Source: CAYQLY01 sp964418605 (GTDB lineage Bacteria; Bacteroidota; Bacteroidia; Cytophagales; Cyclobacteriaceae). From it: a DNA stretch of 64,000 nucleotides. The stretch is taken from assembly GCA_964418605.1 (NCBI GenBank), contig CAYQLY010000004.1:1-64000 (forward strand). The letters run 5' to 3'. A model generated the notes under the pieces. It was not told where the DNA came from and searched no databases. It was given only the letters and a program-made list of their open reading frames with translations. The number at the start of each line of letters is the position of its first letter. The first letter of the stretch is position 1. Positions 42,805 to 51,806 of this stretch are shown piece by piece. The position numbers and the translations under genes are program-made.

Positions 42805-43260
42805 TTATCTTTTAATAATTTTATTTTCTATTTTTTGCAATGTTTTTTGATCAACTTCTTTATAAAAACAAATTTTTACAGTTGTGAAAACAGTAAATCC
42901 TTCTATTTTTATTTCATTTATATCTAGTGGAAATTCGTGTTGATAAGGTTGTGTTTTTTTCTTTTCATCTACATATTCATTGCATGCATGAAAAGTAGCA
43001 TAGAAATCATTTTTATATTTTTTTAAATTCAAGTTTATTCTTTTTTTGATCTCGTCAAGTTTAGGTTGAATAGGTTGTAATCGATTTCGTATATCTTTCC
43101 CTTCTTCTTCCGAACAATAGCAAAATGTAACATTAGATTCTACACGAAAAAATAAACTTTCAGAATAAAATGTTTGAGTAACTTCTTTACAACCCACTTT
43201 TGCTTGTGTATTTAATGCTATTAGTAAGGAAATGAAAAATAGTAAGTTTATTCGTATCAT
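42805..43260 (-). CDS. Small secreted cysteine-containing protein inside the suf operon
   Basis: A 151-residue protein with a clear signal peptide (residues 1-20, ending TQA). The mature part has cysteines at GCKEV, FCYCSEE, FHACNEY and KICFYK, a basic helical middle with KKR/KKY clusters and a Lys-rich C-terminus. I do not recognise a family. A secreted product is unexpected between sufB and sufC, whose products are cytosolic. The spacing (one base after the sufB stop, eight before sufC) shows operon membership. Confidence 0.6.
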   Translation of the reverse strand: MIRINLLFFISLLIALNTQAKVGCKEVTQTFYSESLFFRVESNVTFCYCSEEEGKDIRNRLQPIQPKLDEIKKRINLNLKKYKNDFYATFHACNEYVDEKKKTQPYQHEFPLDINEIKIEGFTVFTTVKICFYKEVDQKTLQKIENKIIKR

Positions 43261-43261
43261 T

Positions 43262-44713
43262 TTATCCTACACTTCCTTCTAAACTTACAGCTAATAATTT
43301 TTGAGCTTCAACTGCAAATTCCATTGGAAGCTGATTCAATACTTCTTTTGCATATCCATTGACAATTAATGCAACTGCATTTTCCGTACTGATTCCTCGT
43401 TGATTGCAATAAAAAATTTGATCTTCTCCAATTTTAGAAGTGGTGGCTTCGTGTTCTACAATAGCGTTGTTGTTTTCTACTTCGATATATGGAAATGTAT
43501 GAGCGCCACATTGATCACCCATAAGTAAGGAATCACATTGAGAGAAATTGCGTGCATGCTCAGCACGTTTCATTATTTTTACTAATCCGCGGTAACTGTT
43601 TTGACTTTTTCCTGCAGAGATTCCTTTGGAAACAATTCGGCTTTTTGTATTTTTTCCGATATGGATCATTTTTGTTCCTGTATCGGCCTGTTGTTTATTG
43701 TTTGTAACAGCTACGGAATAAAACTCACCGATGGAGTAATCTCCTTTTAAAATGACACTTGGATATTTCCATGTAATAGATGAGCCTGTTTCTACTTGTG
43801 TCCATGAAATTTTGGAATGACTACCTGCGCAAATGCCTCGTTTTGTTACAAAGTTATAAATACCACCTTTGCCATTTTTATCCCCTGGATACCAATTCTG
43901 GACGGTTGAATATTTGACTTCAGCATGGGCTCCAGCATATATTTCTACAACCGCAGCATGCAATTGATTTTCATCACGCATAGGAGCAGTACATCCTTCA
44001 AGATAGCTAACATAGCTTCCTTCTTCTGCTACAATTAGTGTTCGTTCAAACTGGCCTGTATTAGCTGCATTAATTCGAAAATAAGTAGAGAGCTCCATGG
44101 GGCATCGAACGCCTTTTGGAATATAACAGAAGGAACCATCGCTAAATACAGCTGAGTTTAAGGCAGCAAAATAATTATCTGTAGCAGGTACAACTGATCC
44201 CATATATTTTTTTATCAGTTCTGGATGATGTTGTACGGCTTCACTAAATGAGCAGAAAATAATTCCTAGTTCAGCTAATTTATCTTTAAAAGTAGTAGCT
44301 ACTGATATGCTATCTATTACCGCATCAATAGCAATGCCTGTGAGTCGTTTTTGTTCATTTAAGGATATGCCTAGCTTTTCGAATGTTGCTCGAATTTCAG
44401 GGTCCACTTCATCTAGGCTTTTGGGAGCTATTTTTTGCTTGGGAGCAGAATAATAAATAATATCTTGATAGTTAATCGTAGGGTAGGTGACATTAGGCCA
44501 TGTAGGTTCTTTCATGGTTAGCCATGCACGGTAAGCCTTTAAACGCCATTCCAACATCCATGCCGGTTCATTCTTCTTTTTTGATATAAAATGGACTATA
44601 TCCTCATTTAGACCTTTTGGTGCTGAATCAGATTCAATTTTTGATTCAAACCCATATTTATAGTCTGAAGATGTAAGTTTATTTAATAAATCGTCGCTTT
44701 CGTTTGTTGGCAT
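43262..44713 (-). CDS. sufB: Fe-S cluster assembly protein SufB
   Basis: A 483-residue scaffold subunit on which clusters are built. Family marks: EPAWMLEWRLKAYRAW (about 54-69), VRCPMELSTYFRIN (about 203-216), the cysteine-bearing YLEGCTAPMRDENQLHAAVVEI (positions about 237-258), SRIVSKGISAGKSQNSYRG and the C-terminal NQRGISTENAVALIVNGYAKEVLNQLP. First gene of the operon. A -7-like TAACTTTG lies at 44739-44746 on the reverse strand, 25 bases before the ATG, without a matching -33 box. Confidence 0.97.
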   Translation of the reverse strand: MPTNESDDLLNKLTSSDYKYGFESKIESDSAPKGLNEDIVHFISKKKNEPAWMLEWRLKAYRAWLTMKEPTWPNVTYPTINYQDIIYYSAPKQKIAPKSLDEVDPEIRATFEKLGISLNEQKRLTGIAIDAVIDSISVATTFKDKLAELGIIFCSFSEAVQHHPELIKKYMGSVVPATDNYFAALNSAVFSDGSFCYIPKGVRCPMELSTYFRINAANTGQFERTLIVAEEGSYVSYLEGCTAPMRDENQLHAAVVEIYAGAHAEVKYSTVQNWYPGDKNGKGGIYNFVTKRGICAGSHSKISWTQVETGSSITWKYPSVILKGDYSIGEFYSVAVTNNKQQADTGTKMIHIGKNTKSRIVSKGISAGKSQNSYRGLVKIMKRAEHARNFSQCDSLLMGDQCGAHTFPYIEVENNNAIVEHEATTSKIGEDQIFYCNQRGISTENAVALIVNGYAKEVLNQLPMEFAVEAQKLLAVSLEGSVG

Positions 44714-44806
44714 TTTTGTATACCCTAACTAAATTTTACAAAGTTAATAACCTTTACATATATACTATAACCTAAACGAGGTAAAAATAGTTGTAATTCA
44801 TAAAAA

Positions 44807-44837
44807 CTAAAAAGTCTCCTTTAAGGAGACTTTTTAG
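44807..44837. terminator. Bidirectional hairpin terminator
   Basis: A perfect 14-bp stem (ctaaaaagtctcct at 44807-44820; aggagactttttag at 44824-44837) with a three-base loop. A/T runs flank both sides of the GC core, so it can end transcription in either direction. It lies 32 bases past the hydrolase stop and insulates the suf promoter. Confidence 0.88.
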
Positions 44838-44868
44838 TAAAAAATGTAAATGAGGTTTTTTCTATTCA

Positions 44869-45978
44869 TTAAAAGAAGCGAACAAATGCTTTAGGGTCTG
44901 TAAAGGGCATGCCATGTACAGCTAGTGGATCTACGACTTCAATTGCAGCTTCTTCATTTTTAAGGTAGTTTGCTAATGCATCTTGTTCTGATTTATTTGT
45001 AAGTGGATCTTCACTACATGTAACGACAGTTAATGTTTCGTATTTGAATATGTTTTTATTGACTTGCACGCGAGGCAGGTCTGATTTCCCATCAGAACTT
45101 AATCCCATAAGTTCGGCTACAGCAGCATATGGTTCTGTTTCCATATTTTTTAGTATATCAGGAAATAATGCAGCAGATACTGGAATGCCAGCTCGTGTCG
45201 CATAGAAAAATCCAATATACAGTTCAGGTGTTGGGTTTAAGTAAGGTCCTTTTACTGTATCTGTACGTACTGTAACAGAATTAATAATTGCTTTAGGAGA
45301 TGTAGGGAAAGCTACTGGTACATCTGCTGCAAACCAAGATAGAGGACCTGGAATAGATGCAGATAAAAGTATAACGTTATCAATATCATATCTTTTTTTA
45401 AATCCATAAGCTCCTTTGGACTTGTCTTGTGAACGTATTAATAGATTAGCGCCCATGCTGTGCCCGCATATTGTAGATATATGAACAGGCTCTGCTGCTT
45501 TCTTTGTAAGATAATTCAATGATCCTTCTACTGCTGAAATGTAATCTTCTAGAGATAAATCCCCATATCTTTTTCCTGTAGCCCAGCTTTTACCACCGTG
45601 GCCTGGTAGATTAATGGTGATGTATTGATCATATTTTCCTGTTGTTTTTAGTTCATTGATTAATGGCGTAAAAAACTCTGCATTATGTGCCATGCCGTGT
45701 ACGAATACAACAGCATTAGGAAGATTTTCTCCTGTTGCAGGTCCTGGAACTGGTCTTTTGTAACGATTGATAATGACTTCTTCAGATCGACCAGATTCTG
45801 TAGTAAATGTTACAGAAATGCGTTCGTGTGAAAAATTATTTTCTGTACTTATCATGGTGCTTACAGCATGTTGTACAGAAGATTGGTTAACTGCTTCATT
45901 TTCTGCACGCTGGCAGCTAGTAAAGATTAAACCAATGGCACTAAAATATAGTGCAATAGATACTACTTTTTGTTTCAT
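44869..45978 (-). CDS. Alpha/beta-hydrolase lipoprotein
   Basis: A 369-residue exported protein. Its signal sequence ends IFTSC, giving a lipidated Cys at about residue 22. The alpha/beta-hydrolase fold shows the oxyanion region VVFVHGMAHNAEFFTPL (about 86-102), INLPGHGGKSW (about 122-132), the nucleophile elbow GHSMGANL (about 171-178) and the late Asp/His in VVTCSEDPL (about 316) and AVHGMPF (about 353). It is probably an outer-membrane-anchored esterase or lipase; the substrate is unknown. It has its own promoter (46054-46084) and terminator (44807-44837), so it is a single-gene unit. Confidence 0.85.
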   Translation of the reverse strand: MKQKVVSIALYFSAIGLIFTSCQRAENEAVNQSSVQHAVSTMISTENNFSHERISVTFTTESGRSEEVIINRYKRPVPGPATGENLPNAVVFVHGMAHNAEFFTPLINELKTTGKYDQYITINLPGHGGKSWATGKRYGDLSLEDYISAVEGSLNYLTKKAAEPVHISTICGHSMGANLLIRSQDKSKGAYGFKKRYDIDNVILLSASIPGPLSWFAADVPVAFPTSPKAIINSVTVRTDTVKGPYLNPTPELYIGFFYATRAGIPVSAALFPDILKNMETEPYAAVAELMGLSSDGKSDLPRVQVNKNIFKYETLTVVTCSEDPLTNKSEQDALANYLKNEEAAIEVVDPLAVHGMPFTDPKAFVRFF

Positions 45979-46053
45979 AATTAGAGATTTTTAAAGATTT
46001 AGTTGTTAGTTATAAAATGATTGAAGTGAAAAATAGCTCACTTACATTTTTTG

Positions 46054-46084
46054 CAAATCTAAGAAATAGGATTTGTTTTACAAA
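46054..46084 (-). promoter_or_regulatory. Bacteroidota-type sigma-A promoter for the hydrolase gene
   Basis: On the reverse strand: TTTG (46084-46081), 19-base spacer, TAGATTTG (46061-46054). This matches the Bacteroidota consensus TTTG-N19/21-TAnnTTTG in full and points to the gene starting at 45978, about 75 bases downstream. Confidence 0.75.
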
Positions 46085-46172
46085 AAATAGAACTTTTTTA
46101 ATAAATCAAATATAGCTTTTCATGTAATAAGGTATATGTTTTGCCTTATAGTTTAGTTTAACTAGCCATATA

Positions 46173-46194
46173 TAACACTAATTAAATAGTGTTA
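46173..46194. repeat. Inverted repeat, possible operator
   Basis: Exact 8-bp arms taacacta and tagtgtta with a six-base A/T spacer, about 120 bases upstream of the sugar nucleotidyltransferase. It lacks a GC core and a T run, so it fits a protein-binding palindrome better than a terminator. Binding is not shown. Confidence 0.4.
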
Positions 46195-46314
46195 ATTATA
46201 TTAATTTGTAAACCATAAATTTTAATTTTTTAAATACACTAAATAATAACTATATACATTCCAGAAAATAGCTATTTTTTGCTCTAATTTGCGGTTGAAT
46301 TTTTTGCGTCACTT

Positions 46315-47319
46315 ATGAATATTATTATTCCAATGGCAGGCATGGGAAAACGTATGCGTCCGCATACATTGACTGTACCTAAGCCCCTCATTCCAATAGC
46401 TGGCAAACCTATTGTCTATCGTTTGGTAGAAGATATTGCTAAAGTATGCGGTGAGAAAATTGATCATATCGGTTTTGTAGTAGGTCATTTTGGGGAAGAA
46501 GTAGAACAAAACCTTTTAAAGATTGCACAGGAGGTAGGTGCAACAGGATCTATTCACTATCAAGAAGAACCTTTAGGTACGGCGCATGCTATTTTATGTG
46601 CGAAAGAGTGGTTGAATAATAAAGTAGTCATTGCTTTTGCAGATACACTTTTCAAAGCTGATTTTCAGATGGACACGACAAAGGAAGGTGTCATTTGGGT
46701 ACAGCATGTTGCAGACCCGTCTGCTTATGGAGTGATTCAGCTGGATAAACAAAATAAGATTGTAGGGTTTGTTGAGAAACCTAAAGAACTTGTATCAAAC
46801 TTAGCGATCATCGGTATTTATTATTTTAAAGATGGGGCGTATTTGAGAAAAGAATTAGAGTATTTGTTGGATCATAATATAAAAGATAAAGGAGAGTACC
46901 AGTTGACTAATGCGTTAGAGAATATGAATAAGAAGGGTGTGGCTTTTTCTCCTGTTCAAGTGACAGAGTGGTTAGACTGCGGGAATAAAACATCTACAGT
47001 ACTTACGAATAAACGTTATCTGGACTATATTTCTTCGTCCGAACTTATAGCCTCTACAGCTAAGATGATTAATTCCGTGGTGATACCACCTGTTTTTTTA
47101 GCCGATGATGTGAAATTGGAAAACGCAGTTGTTGGTCCTTATGTATCTATAGGGAAACATACAATAATTACTAATTCGCGTATTCAAAATTCTATTATTC
47201 AAGAGCATACGCAGATTAGTGATGCAACTATTTCAAATTCAATGATTGGCAATCATGTTAAATGGATAGGTAAAAGCAGTGATATTAGCGTAGGAGATTA
47301 TACAGATGTTATCAATTAA
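46315..47319 (+). CDS. Sugar-phosphate nucleotidyltransferase with beta-helix tail
   Basis: A 334-residue enzyme of the RmlA/GlmU type making an NDP-sugar from sugar 1-phosphate and NTP. The N-terminal signature MAGMGKRMRPHTLTVPKPLIPI (about 6-26; key G-G-R and K-P-L) is followed by metal-site FADTLF (about 108-113) and VGFVEKPKE (about 151-159). Residues about 250-325 form hexapeptide-like beta-helix repeats (VIPPVFLADDVKLENAVVG, then SIIQEHTQISDATISNSMIG). The exact sugar is not predictable. It starts a forward operon; its stop overlaps the next gene by 14 bases if that gene starts at 47306. Confidence 0.88.
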   Translation: MNIIIPMAGMGKRMRPHTLTVPKPLIPIAGKPIVYRLVEDIAKVCGEKIDHIGFVVGHFGEEVEQNLLKIAQEVGATGSIHYQEEPLGTAHAILCAKEWLNNKVVIAFADTLFKADFQMDTTKEGVIWVQHVADPSAYGVIQLDKQNKIVGFVEKPKELVSNLAIIGIYYFKDGAYLRKELEYLLDHNIKDKGEYQLTNALENMNKKGVAFSPVQVTEWLDCGNKTSTVLTNKRYLDYISSSELIASTAKMINSVVIPPVFLADDVKLENAVVGPYVSIGKHTIITNSRIQNSIIQEHTQISDATISNSMIGNHVKWIGKSSDISVGDYTDVIN

Positions 47320-49045
47320 TCGGAGTCTGAGAATGATACGATGTATAGTGTTCTTACAAATGATTACGATAGCGTTAATCACAGGGTGTAAAAGTGTTGG
47401 GCCAAAACAAGTTATTCACTCTGAGCGAGAACAGCGTGAACTCATGTTTCATTTTATGGAGGGCATGCGGTTTGTGATGGTAGAAGATTATCGGCGAGCT
47501 GTATTGTATTTTAAGAAGGCTTGCGAAGTAGATCCTACTTCTTCAGCATCTTATTATATGGTTGCACATTGTCTGGCTAAAGAGAATCCTCAAGATGCAA
47601 TAGTGTATGTACGTAAAGCCATTCAACTAGATAGCAAGAATAATGAGTACTATCTTCTTGCCGCTGATATTTACCGTCAATTAAATCAGTATAAGGAAGC
47701 CATTAAAATGTATGAGTATTTAACAGAACATACTCTAGACCCTGGAATGGCGTATTTTCAGCTTGCTTCAACGTATTTATTACAGTCTAATTACCAACAA
47801 GCCTTATATTATTACAGCAAGGCTGAGCTTAAAATGGGTGTTGTTGAAAATATTACTCGTCAGAAACAATCTATTTATATATATCTGAATCAATATGAAA
47901 ATGCGATTAAGGAAGGGGAGAAGCTAATTAAAGAATTTCCAGATGAGCCTTCTTTTCGTATTCATCAGGTGGAGTTATTGTGGATAGCAAATAAGAAAAC
48001 TGAGGCTCGCTATCTTTTACAAAAAATGCAAGATGATTTTCCTGATGACCCTAGTATTGCATTGTTTGCTTGGGAATTATATTCAGAAGATGGAGACCAA
48101 CGGAGTGCAGATGTACAAGTCGTGAAAATTTTTAATCATTCAGATGTAGATCTCAACCAAAAATTAAATTTACTTTATAAGTATATTGAGCCTAAATCGG
48201 GTTCTTCTGTTCAGAAAGACTCTGCCCTTGTCTTTCAGCTTGCTGATCAGTTGGTCAAGACATATCCTCAAGATGCTTCAGTATATGCGGTATATGGTGA
48301 TTTGTTTTACCATAAAAAAAAACCAATACAAGCTTTGGATTATTATAAACGATCTTTAAAGTTGAGTGAGTCCAATTATGCGATTTGGAAAAATAGTATT
48401 CTTATAGAGCTAGAGTTAGGTCATGTTGATACAGCTCTAGTTTATGCAGAGAAAGCTAGCGGTATATTCCCTACACAACCTGAAGTGTGGTATTTGGCAG
48501 GTTTATCAACTTACCTCTCTAAAAAATATAAAGAGAGTACAGCCTATTTAGAGGAGGCCAAAAAAATGAGTATGTCTAATCAAAAACTTGTTAATCAGAT
48601 TAATATCTTATTGGGTGAAAGCTATTATTATTTACGGATGTATGATCAATCTGATCACGCTTTTGAAGAGCTTTTAAAACAAGATCCTGATAATGAACAT
48701 GTACTTAATAATTACAGCTATTTTCTTTCGTTGAGGAAAGAAAAGTTGGATAAAGCTAAAGCTATGTCATTTCGGCTTATTCAAAAATATCCCGATAATC
48801 CCACATATCTGGATACTTATGCATGGGTATTGTATAATTTGAAAGACTATCAGGAGGCTCTTATATATATCAAAAAGGCGGTTTTAAATACAGTAAATGG
48901 AGCTGTACTAGAGCACTACGGAGATATTTTATTTCAACTAGGGAAAAAAGAGGAGGCCTTGGAGCAGTGGAAGAAGGCTAAGTTGGCAGGCGAAGCGTCT
49001 GATGGGATTGATAAAAAAATTACAGATCAAAAATTGTATGACTAG
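47306..49045 (+). CDS. TPR-repeat lipoprotein
   Basis: A 579-residue protein with a lipoprotein signal ending ALITGC (Cys28 of the long form). An in-frame ATG at 47333 would shorten the N-terminus and remove the overlap with the upstream gene; both are possible. The remainder consists of tandem tetratricopeptide repeats (for example RRAVLYFKKACEVDPTS, QEALIYIKKAVLN and EALEQWKKAKLAG) from about residue 60 to 570. TPR arrays are protein-binding scaffolds. In Bacteroidota this gene tends to lie between a sugar nucleotidyltransferase and a DUF4292 lipoprotein gene followed by an M23 peptidase gene, as here, which suggests a cell-envelope role. Confidence 0.85.
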   Translation: MLSINRSLRMIRCIVFLQMITIALITGCKSVGPKQVIHSEREQRELMFHFMEGMRFVMVEDYRRAVLYFKKACEVDPTSSASYYMVAHCLAKENPQDAIVYVRKAIQLDSKNNEYYLLAADIYRQLNQYKEAIKMYEYLTEHTLDPGMAYFQLASTYLLQSNYQQALYYYSKAELKMGVVENITRQKQSIYIYLNQYENAIKEGEKLIKEFPDEPSFRIHQVELLWIANKKTEARYLLQKMQDDFPDDPSIALFAWELYSEDGDQRSADVQVVKIFNHSDVDLNQKLNLLYKYIEPKSGSSVQKDSALVFQLADQLVKTYPQDASVYAVYGDLFYHKKKPIQALDYYKRSLKLSESNYAIWKNSILIELELGHVDTALVYAEKASGIFPTQPEVWYLAGLSTYLSKKYKESTAYLEEAKKMSMSNQKLVNQINILLGESYYYLRMYDQSDHAFEELLKQDPDNEHVLNNYSYFLSLRKEKLDKAKAMSFRLIQKYPDNPTYLDTYAWVLYNLKDYQEALIYIKKAVLNTVNGAVLEHYGDILFQLGKKEEALEQWKKAKLAGEASDGIDKKITDQKLYD

Positions 49046-49799
49046 GCTGTATATAATTATTAGTTTTATAAGCATAGGCTTTTTAAGCTGTCGAAAACAG
49101 TTGCCTGTTAAAGTAGAGCCTGCTGCTAAAAAGATAGATAGTGTGTCTAATCTTTCGTTTCTTTACCTGAATGCCAAAGCAAGGTTAGTGATGGCTAATC
49201 AGAAGCAACATGATCAAATTGAAGCTACGGCTATTATTCGTATGAAGAAAGACAGTATTGTTTGGATGAATATTAGCCCTGGGTTAAATATTGAAGCATT
49301 GCGGGTGATGTTTACATCTGATTCTGTTTTTATAGTTAATAAAATAGATAAAGTATATTCTATTTATACCTATGATGAATTGAGTAGAAAAATTAATCTC
49401 CCTATTAATCTTCATATGGTGCAGTCTCTTTTATTAGGCAATACCATTCCTCTTTCGGATGATTCAGTTAAATGGCTGAATAGGGATGATTTTCATGTTA
49501 AAGCACAGAAATATGTTTCCTATATCCTAGATAGTTATATTAATTCACATACGTTTAAGGTGGAAAATTTTTTTTTATATGATTCAATGTATACGTTTTC
49601 AGTTTTATACACAGATTTTCAATCAGTAGATCAGGGTCAAATGGCGCCATTTAAATTACAAGCTAATATTAATTATAAGTCTAGAGAAGATTATTATTTT
49701 ACGAATGAATTAATTGTCGATTATAAAAAAATAGAACTTCATCAGCATGCGTTGCGTTTTCCTTTCTCTATCCCTCATAAATATGAACGTAAGCAATAA
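49038..49799 (+). CDS. DUF4292 lipoprotein
   Basis: The start at 49038 gives a 253-residue lipoprotein (signal MTRLYIIISFISIGFL then SC); the frame is open back to 49002. The start overlaps the TPR stop by eight bases. The mature part has a LolA/LolB-like pattern: AKARLVMANQKQHDQIEATAIIRMKKDSIVWMNISPG (strand pairs about 42-78), then FTSDSVFIVNKIDKVYSIY. DUF4292 is a Bacteroidota family with no proven role; the fold suggests binding of lipid or lipoprotein acyl chains. It overlaps the start of the M23-protein gene, so translation is coupled. Confidence 0.8.
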   Translation: MTRLYIIISFISIGFLSCRKQLPVKVEPAAKKIDSVSNLSFLYLNAKARLVMANQKQHDQIEATAIIRMKKDSIVWMNISPGLNIEALRVMFTSDSVFIVNKIDKVYSIYTYDELSRKINLPINLHMVQSLLLGNTIPLSDDSVKWLNRDDFHVKAQKYVSYILDSYINSHTFKVENFFLYDSMYTFSVLYTDFQSVDQGQMAPFKLQANINYKSREDYYFTNELIVDYKKIELHQHALRFPFSIPHKYERKQ

Positions 49800-51012
49800 G
49801 ATAGCTAGGTGTATTGTATTTTTTTTGTGTCTTATTTCTTATAATCTTTTCTCGCAGAAATCGCGTGATCAGCTTGAGAAAGACAAAAAAGATAATTTAA
49901 AAAAGATAGAAGAGGTTAATAGCATTCTTCAAGAAACATCACAAGATAAACACACATCGATTGGTCAGCTTCAAGCTATTAAGCAAAAGATTGCAACGAC
50001 TCAGCAAATTATTGAGTCTATGAATGAAGAAATTCTATTGCTAGATGGGGAGACAAGTGAGCTAGGCTCTATTGCTTTTTCACTGCAAAAAGATTTAGAT
50101 ACGCTGAAACAAGAGTATGCGGAAATGGTTTATGTAGCATATAAATCTAGTAATGCCTATAATCGACTATTATTTATTTTTTCTTCTGCTGACTTCTATC
50201 AGCTTTCGCGACGTTTGAGTTACTTAAACCATTATTCAGAAGAACGTGTGCTGCAGGTTAAGCAAATCAATAAAGTAAAAAATACATTACTCAAGCAGCA
50301 TGATTTATTACGTGCAAAGATGGAAGAAAAAAATAGAGTACTTGCTCTTCAACGAAAAGAAAAAGAAGGATTGGAGGAGTTGAAAACTCAGCGGGCGACT
50401 CTTATTAAGTCTTTGTCATTAAAAGAAAAAGAACTTAAAAAGGAGCTTCAAGAGCGAAAAAAAGCTGTTCAGGAGCTCGAAAAAATGATTGCTAAGATCA
50501 TTGAAGAAGAAATCCGGGCCGAAGCAAAACGTATTGAAGCTGAGAAACAAAAAGCGAAAGCAAGTAAGGTTAAGAAAGTACCTGAGCCTAATCAGTTGGC
50601 GACATCATTTGAAGCTAGTAAATCTAAACTGGCTTGGCCTGTAGCCTCTGGGTTTATTTCTCAAAAATTTGGGGTGCAAGAGCATGCTTTATTGGAAGGA
50701 GTGAAGTTAGATAATTTTGGAATAGATATACAAACTAATAAAGAAGAGCCTATTCGTACTGTTTTTGATGGGAAAGTGAAGTATGTTGGTTTTATACCTG
50801 GGCTTGGACATACGGTTATGCTTCAGCATGGTGTTTATTTTACAGTCTATGCAAAACTATCCAGCGTTACTGTTAAAAAAAATCAATTAGTTAAAGCCAA
50901 AGAAATTATAGGTGAAGTGCTTACAGATAAGAATGGGATTTCAGAATTACATTTTGAAATTTGGAAAAATATGGCTCGATTAGACCCTGAACAATGGCTT
51001 AATCGCAAGTAA
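49783..51012 (+). CDS. EnvC-like murein hydrolase activator (M23 domain)
   Basis: The ATG at 49783 gives a 409-residue exported protein (signal about 1-26, ending NLFSQ); the frame is open to 49747. A long coiled coil follows (about 25-245, heptads with many Lys/Glu), then a LytM/M23 domain (about 275-405) beginning LAWPVASGFISQKFG. The canonical zinc ligands HxxxD and HxH are altered: around FGIDIQTN the His is missing, and HTVMLQHG and ELHFEIW remain. Such degenerate M23 domains activate amidases rather than cutting peptidoglycan. Last gene of the envelope operon; starts inside the DUF4292 gene. Confidence 0.88.
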   Translation: MNVSNKIARCIVFFLCLISYNLFSQKSRDQLEKDKKDNLKKIEEVNSILQETSQDKHTSIGQLQAIKQKIATTQQIIESMNEEILLLDGETSELGSIAFSLQKDLDTLKQEYAEMVYVAYKSSNAYNRLLFIFSSADFYQLSRRLSYLNHYSEERVLQVKQINKVKNTLLKQHDLLRAKMEEKNRVLALQRKEKEGLEELKTQRATLIKSLSLKEKELKKELQERKKAVQELEKMIAKIIEEEIRAEAKRIEAEKQKAKASKVKKVPEPNQLATSFEASKSKLAWPVASGFISQKFGVQEHALLEGVKLDNFGIDIQTNKEEPIRTVFDGKVKYVGFIPGLGHTVMLQHGVYFTVYAKLSSVTVKKNQLVKAKEIIGEVLTDKNGISELHFEIWKNMARLDPEQWLNRK

Positions 51013-51056
51013 TTGTTTGGAAATTGTTGTATATTTGTATAAGGTCAATTTTTTCA

Positions 51057-51806
51057 ATGGTTGTTCTTTACAACAAAAAAATCATAGATATTGTCAATCA
51101 GGATTATACATCTGCTGCTGTGTTGTATTATTTTGGGATTGACTTCTGCCAGGATGCAGATTTAACACTAGAAGAAGTTTGTCGTGTTAAAAATATTACA
51201 CTTGAATCAGTAATGGATCGCCTTCAAAAGCCAGCTCATGCTAGCTTATCTATAGATACCGTACTTAAAGAAACACCGTTGCATTTGTTGATTGCTTATT
51301 TAAAGCATCAGCACCATGTCTTTATTAAGCAACGATTAACGTACGTAGAAAAGCTTATATCTAACCTCATAGAGCAAGGTGTTACCGCATCATTAGAAAG
51401 AGACTTAAAATTTGTTTTTCCTTTATTTAAAGAGGATTTTATTAAACATGTATTTCATGAAGAAGACACATTGTTTAACTATATACAAGTTTTAGCAGAA
51501 GCTGAATCTTCTCCTGTACAATTGGGTAAAGCTTATTTGCTTATGCAGCGTTATTCAATTCAAAATTTTTCAGATGAACACCATACACAAGAGCATGAAA
51601 TGAAAGGTGTTCAAACGATTACATCTAATTATGCACTACAGGATACTTATAGTTTGCAACTTAAAGTCATCGTTTCAGAACTTAGCACATTTGATATGGA
51701 GCTAGCTGTTCATGCCCAAATCGAGAATGATATCCTGTTCCCTAAGGCATTGGCATTAGAAAAGAGGATACAAAAACGCATTCATCATATTGCTGTTTTA
51801 AATTAA
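51057..51806 (+). CDS. RIC-family (ScdA/YtfE-like) iron-sulfur repair protein
   Basis: From the ATG at 51057 a 249-residue protein (a TTG at 51024 would add 11 residues). Residues about 5-45 match the ScdA_N domain: IIDIVNQDYTSAAVLYYFGIDFC and LEEVC, but with one Cys of the usual CC pair replaced (FCQDAD). The hemerythrin-like domain (about 70-245) shows AYLKHQHHVFIKQRL, HVFHEEDTLF, EHEMKG and HAQIENDILFP, which carry the expected di-iron His/Glu ligands. The family repairs Fe-S centres damaged by nitric oxide or oxygen. Its stop overlaps the ruvX ATG by one base. Confidence 0.8.
   Translation: MVVLYNKKIIDIVNQDYTSAAVLYYFGIDFCQDADLTLEEVCRVKNITLESVMDRLQKPAHASLSIDTVLKETPLHLLIAYLKHQHHVFIKQRLTYVEKLISNLIEQGVTASLERDLKFVFPLFKEDFIKHVFHEEDTLFNYIQVLAEAESSPVQLGKAYLLMQRYSIQNFSDEHHTQEHEMKGVQTITSNYALQDTYSLQLKVIVSELSTFDMELAVHAQIENDILFPKALALEKRIQKRIHHIAVLN

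Larger units (their letters stand above)
45979..46314. other. AT-rich divergent intergenic region (336 bases)
   Basis: No gene is visible. It contains the hydrolase promoter (46054-46084, reverse strand) and an 8-bp inverted repeat (46173-46194). The rest is very AT-rich without codon structure. No good TAnnTTTG promoter match was found for the forward operon starting at 46315, although ctaatttg near 46290 is close. Confidence 0.6.
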
